From Janthinobacterium sp. SUN073 (GTDB lineage: Bacteria; Pseudomonadota; Gammaproteobacteria; Burkholderiales; Burkholderiaceae_D): a DNA stretch of 64,000 nt. The translations under genes were made by a program, and so were the position numbers. Shown one piece after another: positions 1 through 7,850 of this stretch; positions within the stretch are counted from its first letter, which is position 1; each line of letters begins with the position of its first letter. The notes beneath the pieces are model-generated. The model saw nothing but the letters and a program-made list of their open reading frames with translations, searched no databases and had not been told where the DNA came from. Location: NCBI RefSeq assembly GCF_030397665.1, contig NZ_JAPUBT010000012.1, positions 1-64,000 on the forward strand, given 5' to 3'.

Positions 1-66
1 CTCGACAACGCTCAATTTAAAAGCCAGGCTGTAATCTCGCTGACTGCGTCGAAACCCTTGTTCCAT
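1..66 (-). CDS. IS3-family transposase OrfA, N-terminal 22 residues only
   Basis: Only the first 22 codons are present. They read MEQGFRRSQRDYSLAF and onward, which I recognise as the usual opening of OrfA proteins of one IS3 subgroup, where it precedes the helix-turn-helix that binds the element ends. In complete elements OrfA is followed by OrfB, the DDE catalytic part, often joined by a -1 frameshift; none of that is in the window. The ATG at 64-66 has AGAAGGAG upstream at good spacing. Partial because it runs off the left edge. Confidence 0.75.
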   Translation of the reverse strand, partial: MEQGFRRSQRDYSLAFKLSVVE

Positions 67-119
67 CGGACACTCCTTCTCTGTAACGAAAAAGTGTCAA
101 CTTATTCCAGGACGGGTCA
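1..119 (-). mobile_element. Left part of an IS3-family insertion sequence, cut by the window edge
   Basis: The minus strand starts at 119 with TGACCCGTCC and continues through a GTTGACAC block. This looks like an IS3-family terminal inverted repeat, which typically begins with TG. About 50 bases further in lies the start of an OrfA-type transposase gene (1-66) behind an AGAAGGAG ribosome-binding site. Spacing and orientation fit an IS3 left end. The other end is outside the window, so neither the target duplication nor intactness can be judged. The junction lies just outside a transcription terminator (128-160). Confidence 0.75.
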
Positions 120-127
120 GCGCGCAC

Positions 128-160
128 AAAAAAGCCCGCACGATCGCTCGTGCGGGCTTT
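128..160 (-). terminator. Rho-independent terminator downstream of the YqaE-like gene
   Basis: A nine-base-pair stem (CCCGCACGA / TCGTGCGGG) is followed, in minus-strand direction, by a run of Ts (128-134 read as As on the plus strand). It lies about 30 bases past the stop of the small membrane-protein gene and probably ends the stress cluster transcript. Confidence 0.85.
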
Positions 161-189
161 AGCGCAAGGATTCCTGGCGCCCGGTTGAT

Positions 190-408
190 CTAGATCAACC
201 GACTACGCCTGCGCATGTAGCTGCGGCTTAACGCACCTTCCAGTTCCTGCTCCGTTTTATGCTGGTTCACCGTGTACAGGGCCCACAGGGCCGCCGGCGC
301 CCAGCCGATCACAGTGCACTGCATGATCAAGGCGGCGGCACCGGCCAGCGGGCGCCCCAGCATGAAAAACGTGAGACACGGAAGTAGCAAGGCTATCAGC
401 AATCGCAT
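190..408 (-). CDS. YqaE/Pmp3 family small membrane protein
   Basis: The product is 72 residues, made of two hydrophobic helices (about 2-25 and 28-48) and a charged C-terminal tail. The opening MRLLIALLLPCLTFFM and the following glycine-rich turn match the YqaE/Pmp3 (UPF0057) family of stress-linked inner-membrane proteolipids. In the family, loss affects membrane potential and salt tolerance; the bacterial role is poorly defined. The ATG at 406-408 is preferred over longer open frame because AAGGAG lies just upstream. Its place at the end of a TerD/AIM24/DUF475 cluster supports an envelope-stress role, which is inference. Confidence 0.8.
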   Translation of the reverse strand: MRLLIALLLPCLTFFMLGRPLAGAAALIMQCTVIGWAPAALWALYTVNQHKTEQELEGALSRSYMRRRSRLI

Positions 409-492
409 CACGACATACTCTCCTTCAAAATAGAGCAGCGGACAAGGGCCGGTATCCGGTCCGTCCCCCGCCCGCTGCGTACTGCTCCTTAA

Positions 493-615
493 TAAAGTCT
501 GGCAAAATCGTCGCGAGCGAATGCGAGTTGCGGCCGAGAAGCGCAGCTGTGCGAATGCACAGTGAGCATCACAGGCCACAAATCGCGGCGCGCAGCAGAT
601 TTGGCCAGACCTTTA
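493..615. repeat. Palindromic intergenic repeat A, abutting a terD-type gene
   Basis: About 123 bases form a nested inverted repeat. The outer arms are TAAAG-TCTGGC (493-503) and GCCAGACCTTTA (604-615), with a further imperfect stem inside and a perfect central hairpin CTGTGC-gaat-GCACAG (547-562). The right arm includes the TAA stop codon of the TerD gene at 613-615. It shares internal blocks such as CGAGAAGCGCA and GTGAGCATC with repeat B at 1985-2112, so the two are copies of one family. It could act as a terminator or RNA-stability element, or be a small non-autonomous mobile element. Confidence 0.75.
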
Positions 616-1194
616 TAGATGCACGGCAATTTGGGGCATTAAGTCGTCAAACGTGCGACCGTTGCCGTTTTCTCCGATGGCGTGCATCTTCCATTCGCCG
701 TTATGGCGGTACAGCTTGGCCATGATCTGTGCCGTGTGGCTACCTTGCACAGACAGGTTGAAACGCGCGACTTCCTGGTTATTGCTGGCATTCAAGATGC
801 GGCAATAGGCGTTTTCCACCTGCGAGAAGTTCTGGCCAGTAAAGCTGTTGACGGTGAAGACCAGGCTTTTCACGTGCGCCGGCACTGTCGACAGATCGAC
901 ATTGATCTGTTCGTCGTCGCCATCGCCCGCGCCCGTACGGTTGTCGCCCGTGTGAACGATGCTGCCGTCCTTGCTTTTCAGCTGGCGGAACCAGACGATG
1001 TCGGACGTGCTCTTGTTTTCATCGAACATGACGCACGAGGCGTCCAGGTCGACGGCTTCCGTCTTCGAACCGAAACCGAGGAAACCCTTGGTCTTGGCCG
1101 CATCCCAGCCCAGGCCCATGGTGATACGGGTCAGGGTGGTACCAGCTTCTTTGTCCAGAGAAATCTTCTGGCCTTTGCTCAAATTGACAGACAT
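613..1194 (-). CDS. TerD family protein (first of two paralogues)
   Basis: The product has 193 residues and is a single TerD domain. The family fold is a calcium-binding beta-sandwich linked to tellurite, phage and general chemical stress. Visible hallmarks are the opening MSVNLSKGQKISL, the acidic VDLDASCVMFD segment, and the GDNRTGAGDGDDEQI loop whose acidic residues bind calcium in characterised members. The second ATG (1192-1194) is chosen over the one at 1198-1200 because AGGAG is only two bases from the first ATG but eight from the second. The chain is cytoplasmic with no signal peptide. The neighbouring TIGR00266 and second TerD genes on the same strand suggest joint expression. Confidence 0.88.
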   Translation of the reverse strand: MSVNLSKGQKISLDKEAGTTLTRITMGLGWDAAKTKGFLGFGSKTEAVDLDASCVMFDENKSTSDIVWFRQLKSKDGSIVHTGDNRTGAGDGDDEQINVDLSTVPAHVKSLVFTVNSFTGQNFSQVENAYCRILNASNNQEVARFNLSVQGSHTAQIMAKLYRHNGEWKMHAIGENGNGRTFDDLMPQIAVHL

Positions 1195-1228
1195 ACGCAT
1201 AGCTCCTGTTAGGTTGGTTACTGCTTGA

Positions 1229-1924
1229 TTACGCCGGCTTGCTTTGGGTCCAGGCGAGGAAGGCCGCGCGGTTGCGCGAGCACACGAGGATTTTTCCCGT
1301 GCCTGAAAATTTCAGTACTACGCCCTCGCCGCTGGTCTGGCTATTGATCAGGTTACCCAGAAAGCCGCCGCTGCTGCCGGTCGTCATGGAAATTTCGTAT
1401 TGCAGGCGGTTATCCCAGCACACGACGTGCGAGTTATCGATCACCACGTCCTTGCCAGGCGTCACTTCCAGTATCGACATCGCGCCAAAACCGGACACCG
1501 CCAACTGGCCGCTGCCTGCCGTCTCGGTGATGAAAAAACCACCGCTCTGGGCAAACAGCGCATTGCCAAGGCTTTGCGTGCGCACCTTCAATTCCACACC
1601 AGCACTGGCCGCCACGAAGGCGCCGTCGCTGATCATGTATTGCTGGGCGCCAACCTCGAGCACCCGCATCGCGCCGGGCAAGGTGGGTGACAGCAGACAA
1701 TCGCCGTCGCCCCGCATGGCCTCGATATGCTGCTGAAAGAACGATTCCCCGTTGGCAAAGGTGCGCATCAGCGCGGCGCCTATGCCGCCAGTCATCTTGC
1801 CTTTCAGCTCAAGATTGGTTTCCATCATCACCATCGCGTTGGATTCGCAATAAATCTTCTCGCCCTTGGCAAGCGACACATGCAGGAACGGATCGACATC
1901 CCCGGTAATAGTAAACACTGGCAT
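1229..1924 (-). CDS. TIGR00266/AIM24 family protein
   Basis: The product has 231 residues and resembles the TIGR00266 (AIM24, formerly DUF124) family: beta-rich, with recurring glycine-hydrophobic strands such as GGFFITETAGSGQLAVSGFG and a cysteine-containing end. Bacterial members are soluble beta-sandwich proteins often found beside TerD genes; their biochemical role is not established. It has no signal peptide or membrane helix. AGGAA precedes the ATG at a normal distance. Its position between two terD paralogues suggests it belongs to the same stress module. Confidence 0.82.
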   Translation of the reverse strand: MPVFTITGDVDPFLHVSLAKGEKIYCESNAMVMMETNLELKGKMTGGIGAALMRTFANGESFFQQHIEAMRGDGDCLLSPTLPGAMRVLEVGAQQYMISDGAFVAASAGVELKVRTQSLGNALFAQSGGFFITETAGSGQLAVSGFGAMSILEVTPGKDVVIDNSHVVCWDNRLQYEISMTTGSSGGFLGNLINSQTSGEGVVLKFSGTGKILVCSRNRAAFLAWTQSKPA

Positions 1925-1984
1925 TCAACTGTTCCTTCCTTGACGATGATGGTGATGTCGGGCTAAACCGCCCTTACTACAGAA

Positions 1985-2112
1985 TAACGGTGCCGCACAA
2001 AACCGTAGCGAGCGGATGTGATTTGTGACCGAGAAGCGCAACCGTACTTTAGTACGGTGAGCATCGCCGGCCGCAAAGCGCACCGCGCAGTAGGTTTGGT
2101 GTGGCTACCTTA
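1985..2112. repeat. Palindromic intergenic repeat B, abutting the second terD gene
   Basis: About 128 bases with 20-base outer arms (1985-2004 and 2093-2112) that match imperfectly in inverted orientation, around a perfect central hairpin ACCGTAC-ttta-GTACGGT (2041-2058). The right arm contains the TAA stop codon of the TerD gene at 2110-2112. Blocks shared with repeat A (493-615) are CGAGAAGCGCA, GTGAGCATC and CGCGCAG. Same architecture and same position relative to a terD stop codon as repeat A. Confidence 0.75.
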
Positions 2113-2685
2113 GACGCCGACGCCGAACGATGCGGCGAGGGGACCTAAACCGCCCTTGTAGCCCTGGCCGATGGCCTTGAATTTCCAATCGGCGCCATTG
2201 CGGTAGATTTCACCGAAGACCATGGCCGTTTCCGCCGAACCGTCTTCCGACAGGTCGAAGCGGGCGATTTCCGTGTTGCCGTTGGCGTTGACGCAACGCA
2301 CGTACGCCTTCGACACCATACCAAAGTTTTGCTTGCGCGCTTCGGCATCGTGAATCGTGACGCAGACGGCGATCTTGTCGATCTCGGCTGGCACCGTGGC
2401 CAGATCGACGATGACGGTTTCATCATCGCCATCGCCAGCGCCGGTGGTGTTGTCGCCCGAGTGGGTGACGGAACCGTCGCTCGACTTCAGATTGTTGTAA
2501 AAAATCATGTCGACGTCGGCGCGAACCTTGCCGTCGGCCTTCAGCAGGAAGATCGAACCGTCGATGTCGAATGCGGCGCCGTCGGTGGCGCGGGCATCCC
2601 AGCCCAGGCCGATGATCATCTTCGAAATGCCGGGGGCTTCTTTGCTCAGGTTGACGTTGCCGCCTTTTTGCAGACTGATTGCCAT
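2110..2685 (-). CDS. terD: TerD family protein (second paralogue)
   Basis: The product has 191 residues and is a single TerD domain, starting MAISLQKGGNVNLSKEAPG as in classical TerD/TerE proteins. It has the calcium-loop sequence GDNTTGAGDGDDETV and the segment IARFDLSEDGSAETAMVFGE. It is cytoplasmic, with no membrane segment. TAGGAG lies nine bases upstream of the ATG. It is clearly divergent from the paralogue at 613-1194, so this is not a recent duplication. The gene downstream of it is AIM24-like and the gene upstream is a DUF475 membrane protein; TerD-type and TerC-type proteins are known to work together in Ter systems. Confidence 0.9.
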   Translation of the reverse strand: MAISLQKGGNVNLSKEAPGISKMIIGLGWDARATDGAAFDIDGSIFLLKADGKVRADVDMIFYNNLKSSDGSVTHSGDNTTGAGDGDDETVIVDLATVPAEIDKIAVCVTIHDAEARKQNFGMVSKAYVRCVNANGNTEIARFDLSEDGSAETAMVFGEIYRNGADWKFKAIGQGYKGGLGPLAASFGVGV

Positions 2686-2816
2686 GATGTATTTCTCCTA
2701 TGTGGGTTGTGTATGACCAAACACCTGGCGCCCTCCACCGGTCTGACTCCCCAGGCCGGCGGCGGCGCTTGCTACAACTTGCCGACAAACGGGTGTAGTC
2801 GTTTGCCGCGCATTCT

Positions 2817-3890
2817 TTACACTGCCTTGACCGCTTCCAGCGCTTGCGTCTGGCCTTCTTCGAGGGCCATCCTGCGCTTGTAGCGGATCGACGACCACAG
2901 CGAGGCGAGAATGAAGGCCACCCCAATCAGACCCGTGAAGATCTCGGGAATGTGGAACTTCATGCTGACCAACATGATCACGGCCAGGATACCGATCGCA
3001 TAGTGCGCGCCGTGCTCCAGATAAACGAACTCGTCGAGCGTGCCCTTGCGCACCAGGAACACCGTCATCGAACGCACGAACATCGCGCCGATCGCCAGGC
3101 CCAGCATGATGATCACGACATCCTTGGTGATGGCAAACGCGCCGATCACGCCGTCAAAGCTGAACGAAGCGTCGAGCACTTCCAGGTACAGGAAGCCGCC
3201 GATACCGCCGCGCTTGATGATGTCGCCCATGTTGCCGTCGCCGTTATCGCCTTCCAGCAAGCCGCTGATCACATCGACGCCCACGTAGGTCAAGATGCCC
3301 CACAGGCCGGCCGTCAGGACCACCAGTTTCTGGCCTTCTTCGATCATCGACAGGCTGGCCATCAGGGTGCCCAGCGCGATCATCACGGAAATCGACGAGA
3401 TCTTGCCCAGCGCGCCCAGTTTTTCTTCAATACGGCCCAGCCAGTGCGTTTCTTTCTCCGAGTCCAGCAGGAAGTTCAGGAACACCAGCAGCAGAAAAAT
3501 GCCGCCGAAAGCCGCCACTTCCGCGTGGTGATTCGTCAGGTGCATCGAATACTGTTCCGGATTGCTCAGGGCCAGATTCCATACTTCCAGCAAGCCCAGG
3601 TCCGCCGCTTGCGCCACGATGACCAGCGGGAACAGCAGACGCATGCCGAAGACGGCGATGATGATGCCCACGCCCAGGAACAGGTTCTGCCAGAACTTGT
3701 CCCAGTTCTTCAGCACCGAGGCGTTGACCACCGCGTTGTCAAACGACAGCGAGACTTCCATCACGCCCAGGATCACCGCAATGCCCAATGCCGACAGCAT
3801 GGTCGACACGCCACCATGCGTGTAACCCCACCAGGCGGAAATGCCCAGGCAGATAAATGTCACTAGAAATGACACTCTGAAATGTTTCAT
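2817..3890 (-). CDS. DUF475 family integral membrane protein (TerC-like)
   Basis: The product has 357 residues and about nine hydrophobic helices. The motif EVSLSFDNAVVNASVL near residue 45 and the second acidic repeat LEVLDASFSFDGVIGAFA near residue 200 are the DUF475/TerC signature, in which membrane-embedded acidic residues are thought to handle metal ions. The start at 3888-3890 has GGGGAA upstream and puts the first helix at the N-terminus; a further-upstream ATG would add an unlikely 19-residue hydrophilic prefix. It stands first in the minus-strand run with the TerD genes and is divergent from the NhaR-like regulator. A role in metal or envelope stress is inferred. Confidence 0.85.
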   Translation of the reverse strand: MKHFRVSFLVTFICLGISAWWGYTHGGVSTMLSALGIAVILGVMEVSLSFDNAVVNASVLKNWDKFWQNLFLGVGIIIAVFGMRLLFPLVIVAQAADLGLLEVWNLALSNPEQYSMHLTNHHAEVAAFGGIFLLLVFLNFLLDSEKETHWLGRIEEKLGALGKISSISVMIALGTLMASLSMIEEGQKLVVLTAGLWGILTYVGVDVISGLLEGDNGDGNMGDIIKRGGIGGFLYLEVLDASFSFDGVIGAFAITKDVVIIMLGLAIGAMFVRSMTVFLVRKGTLDEFVYLEHGAHYAIGILAVIMLVSMKFHIPEIFTGLIGVAFILASLWSSIRYKRRMALEEGQTQALEAVKAV

Positions 3891-4005
3891 CGATAGTTCC
3901 CCTTTATCCAAATTCAATGGAACGTAGTATAAGGACATGTGACACATTTAAAAATGGAAGATAATGGAAGCATTACTTCGCAAAAACAGAAGATAGGCCC
4001 ACACG
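3891..4005. promoter_or_regulatory. Divergent control region between the DUF475 gene and the NhaR-like regulator
   Basis: The 115 bases separate two divergent genes and are A+T-rich compared with their surroundings. On the minus strand TATACT (about 3926-3931) is a possible -10 box for the DUF475 gene. An inverted repeat ATGTG-a-CACAT (3936-3946) lies just upstream of it and could be an operator, for example for the LysR-type neighbour. No clear -35 box was found. Confidence 0.3.
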
Positions 4006-4920
4006 ATGAAAACCACCGGTTTCAATTACCGCCATTTGTACTTCTTTTGGGTGGTCGCCAAGGAAGGCGGCGTGACGCGCGCGGCAGAGCGCCTGGGACT
4101 GGCCGTGCAAACCATCAGCACCCAGCTGGCCCTGCTGGAAAAGGAACTGGGCAGATCCCTGCTGCAGCCGCAGGGGCGGCGTTTGGTGCCGACGGAAGCG
4201 GGCCGGCTGGCGCTCGGCTATGCCGACCAGATTTTTTTGCTGGGCGAACAGATGCAGGAAGCGCTGGCCGACACGGATGCGGAAAAGATGCGCCTGACGG
4301 TGGGCATTTCCGATTCCTTGCCAAAACTGATGGCGTACCGCATGCTCGACGCCACGCGCAGCCTGGACAAGCCCGTCAAGCTCGTGTGCCTGGAAGATGA
4401 ATTCGAGTCCTTGCTGGCCGACCTGGCCCTGCACAAGCTGGACCTGGTGTTGACGGACCGCGCCGTGCCGGCCGGCGCCAGCCTGCGCGTCTCCAGCCAC
4501 CTGTGGGGAGAGAGCGCCATGAAGCTGTTCGCCATCCCCGCGCTGGCCGAGCAATACCGCAACAATTTCCCGCACAGCCTGCACGGCGCGCCCTTTTTAC
4601 TACCCGCGCGCAATAACGCCCTGCGCGGGCGCATCGACGAATGGATGGTGCAGCAGGGCGTGCGCCCCGACGTGGTCGGCGAATTCGAAGACAACGCCAT
4701 GCTCAACGCATTCGGCCGCAAGGGCCTGGGCCTGTTCTTCGCCCCGGCCAGCCTGGCCGGCGAAATCGAGGAGCAATTCGGCGCCGTGCTGGTGGGCGAC
4801 GCCTCATCCCTGCGCGAACAGTTCTATGTGATTTCGAACGAGCGCAAGATCATGCACCCGGCGCTGGACGTGATCCTGGCCGCCATCCAGAGTCACCCGA
4901 AGATTCACAAGGAAACCTGA
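4006..4920 (+). CDS. NhaR-like LysR-family transcriptional regulator
   Basis: The product has 304 residues. The N-terminal winged helix-turn-helix (about 8-65, with GVTRAAERLGLAVQTISTQL as recognition region) is followed by a LysR-type effector domain. The opening FNYRHLYFFWVVAKEGGV, the GRRLVPTEAGRLALGYADQ segment and GEFEDNAMLNAFG closely resemble E. coli NhaR, which activates the sodium/proton antiporter gene nhaA. No nhaA is in the window, so the target is unknown. Being divergent from the DUF475 gene, it may control that gene and the Ter cluster; that is inference. Confidence 0.8.
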   Translation: MKTTGFNYRHLYFFWVVAKEGGVTRAAERLGLAVQTISTQLALLEKELGRSLLQPQGRRLVPTEAGRLALGYADQIFLLGEQMQEALADTDAEKMRLTVGISDSLPKLMAYRMLDATRSLDKPVKLVCLEDEFESLLADLALHKLDLVLTDRAVPAGASLRVSSHLWGESAMKLFAIPALAEQYRNNFPHSLHGAPFLLPARNNALRGRIDEWMVQQGVRPDVVGEFEDNAMLNAFGRKGLGLFFAPASLAGEIEEQFGAVLVGDASSLREQFYVISNERKIMHPALDVILAAIQSHPKIHKET

Positions 4921-5044
4921 TAAATCCATTCGAAAATAACGTTTGAATAATCAATCAAAAGCGATTGTAATGAAGCCTGAGACAAACACGCGCCCCTCCC
5001 TCGCCGGAAGGGCGCGACCACCATAAAAAAACAGGAGCGGCACC

Positions 5045-6379
5045 ATGTCCACGGCAGGCAAGACGATCGATATTCCCGATCTCATCAATAACAACAAGAT
5101 CGGCTCCTTCCAGATCGGCATGCTGATCCTGTGCGGGCTGTGCGTCATCATGGATGGCTTCGATGTACAGGCGATGGGCTATGTGGCGCCCGCCATCATT
5201 GCCGACTGGCATGTCAGCAAGGCCAACCTGGGCCCCGTGTTTGGCGCGGGCTTGCTGGGCATGCTGGTCGGCTCGCTCGTCTTCAGCATCACGGCCGACA
5301 AGTTCGGCCGCCGCCCCGTGCTGATCGGCTCGACCATCTTCTTTTCGCTGTGCATGCTGGTCACGCCGCTGGCGACGAACATCGAGCAATTGCAGCTGAT
5401 CCGCTTCATCACGGGCCTGGGCCTGGGCGCCGTGATGCCGAACGCCATGGCGCTGGCCGGCGAATACAGCCCGCTGCGCAAGAAAGTCACCCTGATGATG
5501 CTGGTCTCGTGCGGCTTTACCCTGGGCGCCGTGCTGGGCGGATTATTGTCCGCCGCGCTGATTCCCGCCTTCGGCTGGCAATCCGTGTTTTACGTGGGCG
5601 GCGTGGTGCCGCTGGTGATCGGCGTGCTGATGTTCTTCCTGCTGCCGGAATCGATGCAATTCCTGGTGCTCAAGCAACGCAAGCTGGACAAGGTGGCGCA
5701 GTGGTTGAAACGCATCGATCCCACCGTCAACATCACGGCCGACACGCAATACGTCGTGCATGAGAAGGCCCACAAGGGTGCGCCCGTGCTGCAATTGTTT
5801 ACGGGCGGCCGCGCGAAGATGACGATTTTGCTGTGGGTCATCAACTTCATGAACTTGCTGAACTTGTATTTCCTGTCGAACTGGCTGCCGACCATTGCCA
5901 AGGAAGCGGGCCTGTCCACGGCCAACGCCGTGCTGGCAGGCACAGCCCTGCAAGTGGGCGGCACCATCGGCACCCTCGTCATGGGCCAGCTGATCGACCG
6001 CTCCAGCTTCCGCCGCATCCTGCTGCCGTGCTTCCTCGTTGCCGCCGTGGCCATTGCCCTGATCGGCCGTCCCGACGTGTCACTGGCCTTCCTCTTCATC
6101 ACGATCTTCATCGCGGGCTTTTGCGTGGTGGGCGGCCAACCGGCCGTCAATGCCCTGGCGGCCAGCTACTACCCGACCACCTTGCGCTCGACGGGCATCG
6201 GCTGGAGCCTGGGCATCGGACGCATCGGCTCCATCATCGGCCCCGTGCTCGGTGGCGAGCTGATCCGCCTGAACTGGCCCAACAGCACGATTTTCCTCGT
6301 CGTTGCCATTCCCGCCATCGTTTCGGCCGTCATGGTGTTTGCCATGCGCGGCGGACCGCAAACGGCGGCCAAGGGCTGA
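5045..6379 (+). CDS. MFS transporter, aromatic acid:H+ symporter (AAHS) type
   Basis: The product has 444 residues and twelve predicted helices. TM1 carries MDGFDVQAMGYVAPAI, the AAHS signature with an essential aspartate, and the loop after TM2 has TADKFGRRPVL, the general MFS motif. Family members import aromatic acids such as 4-hydroxybenzoate or related carboxylates with protons. No catabolic gene is adjacent, so the substrate cannot be named. CAGGAG precedes the ATG. The 124 bases upstream hold a hairpin (about 4989-5016) without a T-run and no other recognisable feature. Confidence 0.82.
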   Translation: MSTAGKTIDIPDLINNNKIGSFQIGMLILCGLCVIMDGFDVQAMGYVAPAIIADWHVSKANLGPVFGAGLLGMLVGSLVFSITADKFGRRPVLIGSTIFFSLCMLVTPLATNIEQLQLIRFITGLGLGAVMPNAMALAGEYSPLRKKVTLMMLVSCGFTLGAVLGGLLSAALIPAFGWQSVFYVGGVVPLVIGVLMFFLLPESMQFLVLKQRKLDKVAQWLKRIDPTVNITADTQYVVHEKAHKGAPVLQLFTGGRAKMTILLWVINFMNLLNLYFLSNWLPTIAKEAGLSTANAVLAGTALQVGGTIGTLVMGQLIDRSSFRRILLPCFLVAAVAIALIGRPDVSLAFLFITIFIAGFCVVGGQPAVNALAASYYPTTLRSTGIGWSLGIGRIGSIIGPVLGGELIRLNWPNSTIFLVVAIPAIVSAVMVFAMRGGPQTAAKG

Positions 6380-6406
6380 AAATAGCTGAAAAAACGTGAA
6401 AAACCT

Positions 6407-6443
6407 GCCGCGCGCGCCCGCCTGCACGGGCGGCGTGCGCGGC
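6407..6443 (+). terminator. Strong GC hairpin downstream of the MFS gene
   Basis: A long nearly perfect stem (GCCGCGC…CCCG / CGGGCG…GCGCGGC) begins 28 bases after the MFS stop codon. It is followed by TAAATTA rather than a proper T-run, so it may be an imperfect terminator or an mRNA 3' stabiliser. Confidence 0.45.
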
Positions 6444-6509
6444 TAAATTAGGCTATGGCGCCCTTCGTCGTTTAAGATGACGTTTTACCAGCCCATCTTT
6501 TGCGCCCCC

Positions 6510-7850
6510 ATGCACAATGTCTTGCTAGTCCTGCTCGCCCTCTTCCTGGTCGCGCTGAACGGTTTTTTTGTTGCCGCCGAATTTGGCATCGTCACATTAA
6601 GGCGCACGCGCATCCGCGCCATCGCCAGGACACAGGGACTACGGGGCCGCATCCTGGCCAAGGTGCATGGCCAGCTGGACGCTTACCTGTCCGCCTGCCA
6701 GCTGGGCATCACGCTGGCGTCGCTGGGCCTGGGCTGGGTCGGCGAACCGGCGTTTGCCGGCTTGCTCGAACCCGTGTTCGGCGCCATCGGCGTCACCTCG
6801 CAAGAACTGATCCACGGCGTCTCGTTCGTCGTTGCCTTCAGCGTCATTTCCTTCCTGCACATTGTGGTGGGCGAACTGGCCCCAAAATCGATGGCCATCC
6901 GCAACCCGGAAGCCGTCGGCCTGTGGAGCGCCATTCCCCTGTATGGTTTCTATTGGGCCATGTACCCGGCCATCTACCTGCTCAACGCCAGCGCCAACTG
7001 GGTGCTGCGCATGGCGGGCCTGTCCGGCAAGGGTGGCCACGATGCCCATTACTCGTCCGAAGAATTGAAACTGATCTTGCGCACCAGCCAGCCCGGCGAA
7101 AAATTTACGCGCGACGAGCGCAACATCCTGGCCCAGTCGCTCGATTTCGAACAAATGACGGTGTCGGATCTGATGCGCCCGATCAATGAAGTGATCGCCC
7201 TGTACGCGTCAAACACCCTGGAAGAAAACCTCGACACGGTGCTGCGCAACCGCTTCAGCCGCTACCCGTATTTCGACATGAATGAAGACGACGTGCTGGG
7301 CGTGGTGCACTTGAAAGACCTGTTCTTTGCCCAGCAGGCGGGCAAGCCGATCACCTCGCTCACGCCGTTTTTGCGTCCGGTGGACATCATTTCCGCGCGC
7401 ACGCCGGCGCTGGAACTGTTCCGCCGCTTCCGCGACGGCGCGCCCCACTTCGCCCTGATCGGCGAGAAGGGCAAGCGCCCGCTGGGTTTCATCACCTTGG
7501 ATAACTTGCTCGGCGCCATGGTCGGCGAAATCCGCGACGAATTCCGCCGCAATGAAAACGACTGGCTCAAGCAAAGCGACGGCACCCTGATCGGCAAAGC
7601 CAGCCTGCCCATCTTTTCGCTCGAACGCATCCTCGGCATCGATATCGAAAACGAGGAACTGGGGCTCGATGACGTGGAATCGGTGGGCGGCTTGATCATG
7701 GTCAAGCTGGGGGATATTCCGAAGCAGGGCCAGCGCATCACCTTTGTCGACTTCGACATCGTCGTCAAGAAGATGAACGGGCCCCGCATCGTGCTGATTA
7801 AAGTGATCCCGAAGCAGGAACGCGACCTCGACGCGGACTTGCGCGATTAA
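6510..7850 (+). CDS. HlyC/CorC (CNNM-like) family membrane protein
   Basis: The product has 446 residues. A DUF21 membrane domain with four helices (about 1-185) is followed by a CBS-domain pair (about 195-325) and a CorC_HlyC domain at the C-terminus (about 345-430). The opening LVALNGFFVAAEFGIV is typical. Relatives are linked to magnesium/cobalt efflux or sodium-magnesium exchange, with the CBS pair sensing nucleotides. The ATG at 6510 matches the family start; an in-frame ATG at 6477 would add eleven residues, and neither has a clear ribosome-binding site. Its 3' end overlaps the convergent AI-2E gene by four bases. Confidence 0.85.
   Translation: MHNVLLVLLALFLVALNGFFVAAEFGIVTLRRTRIRAIARTQGLRGRILAKVHGQLDAYLSACQLGITLASLGLGWVGEPAFAGLLEPVFGAIGVTSQELIHGVSFVVAFSVISFLHIVVGELAPKSMAIRNPEAVGLWSAIPLYGFYWAMYPAIYLLNASANWVLRMAGLSGKGGHDAHYSSEELKLILRTSQPGEKFTRDERNILAQSLDFEQMTVSDLMRPINEVIALYASNTLEENLDTVLRNRFSRYPYFDMNEDDVLGVVHLKDLFFAQQAGKPITSLTPFLRPVDIISARTPALELFRRFRDGAPHFALIGEKGKRPLGFITLDNLLGAMVGEIRDEFRRNENDWLKQSDGTLIGKASLPIFSLERILGIDIENEELGLDDVESVGGLIMVKLGDIPKQGQRITFVDFDIVVKKMNGPRIVLIKVIPKQERDLDADLRD

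Noticed and set aside
4989..5016. Hairpin CGCGCCC / GGGCGCG before the MFS gene
   Set aside because: No T-run on either strand and a large loop; not enough to call a terminator for the NhaR-like gene.
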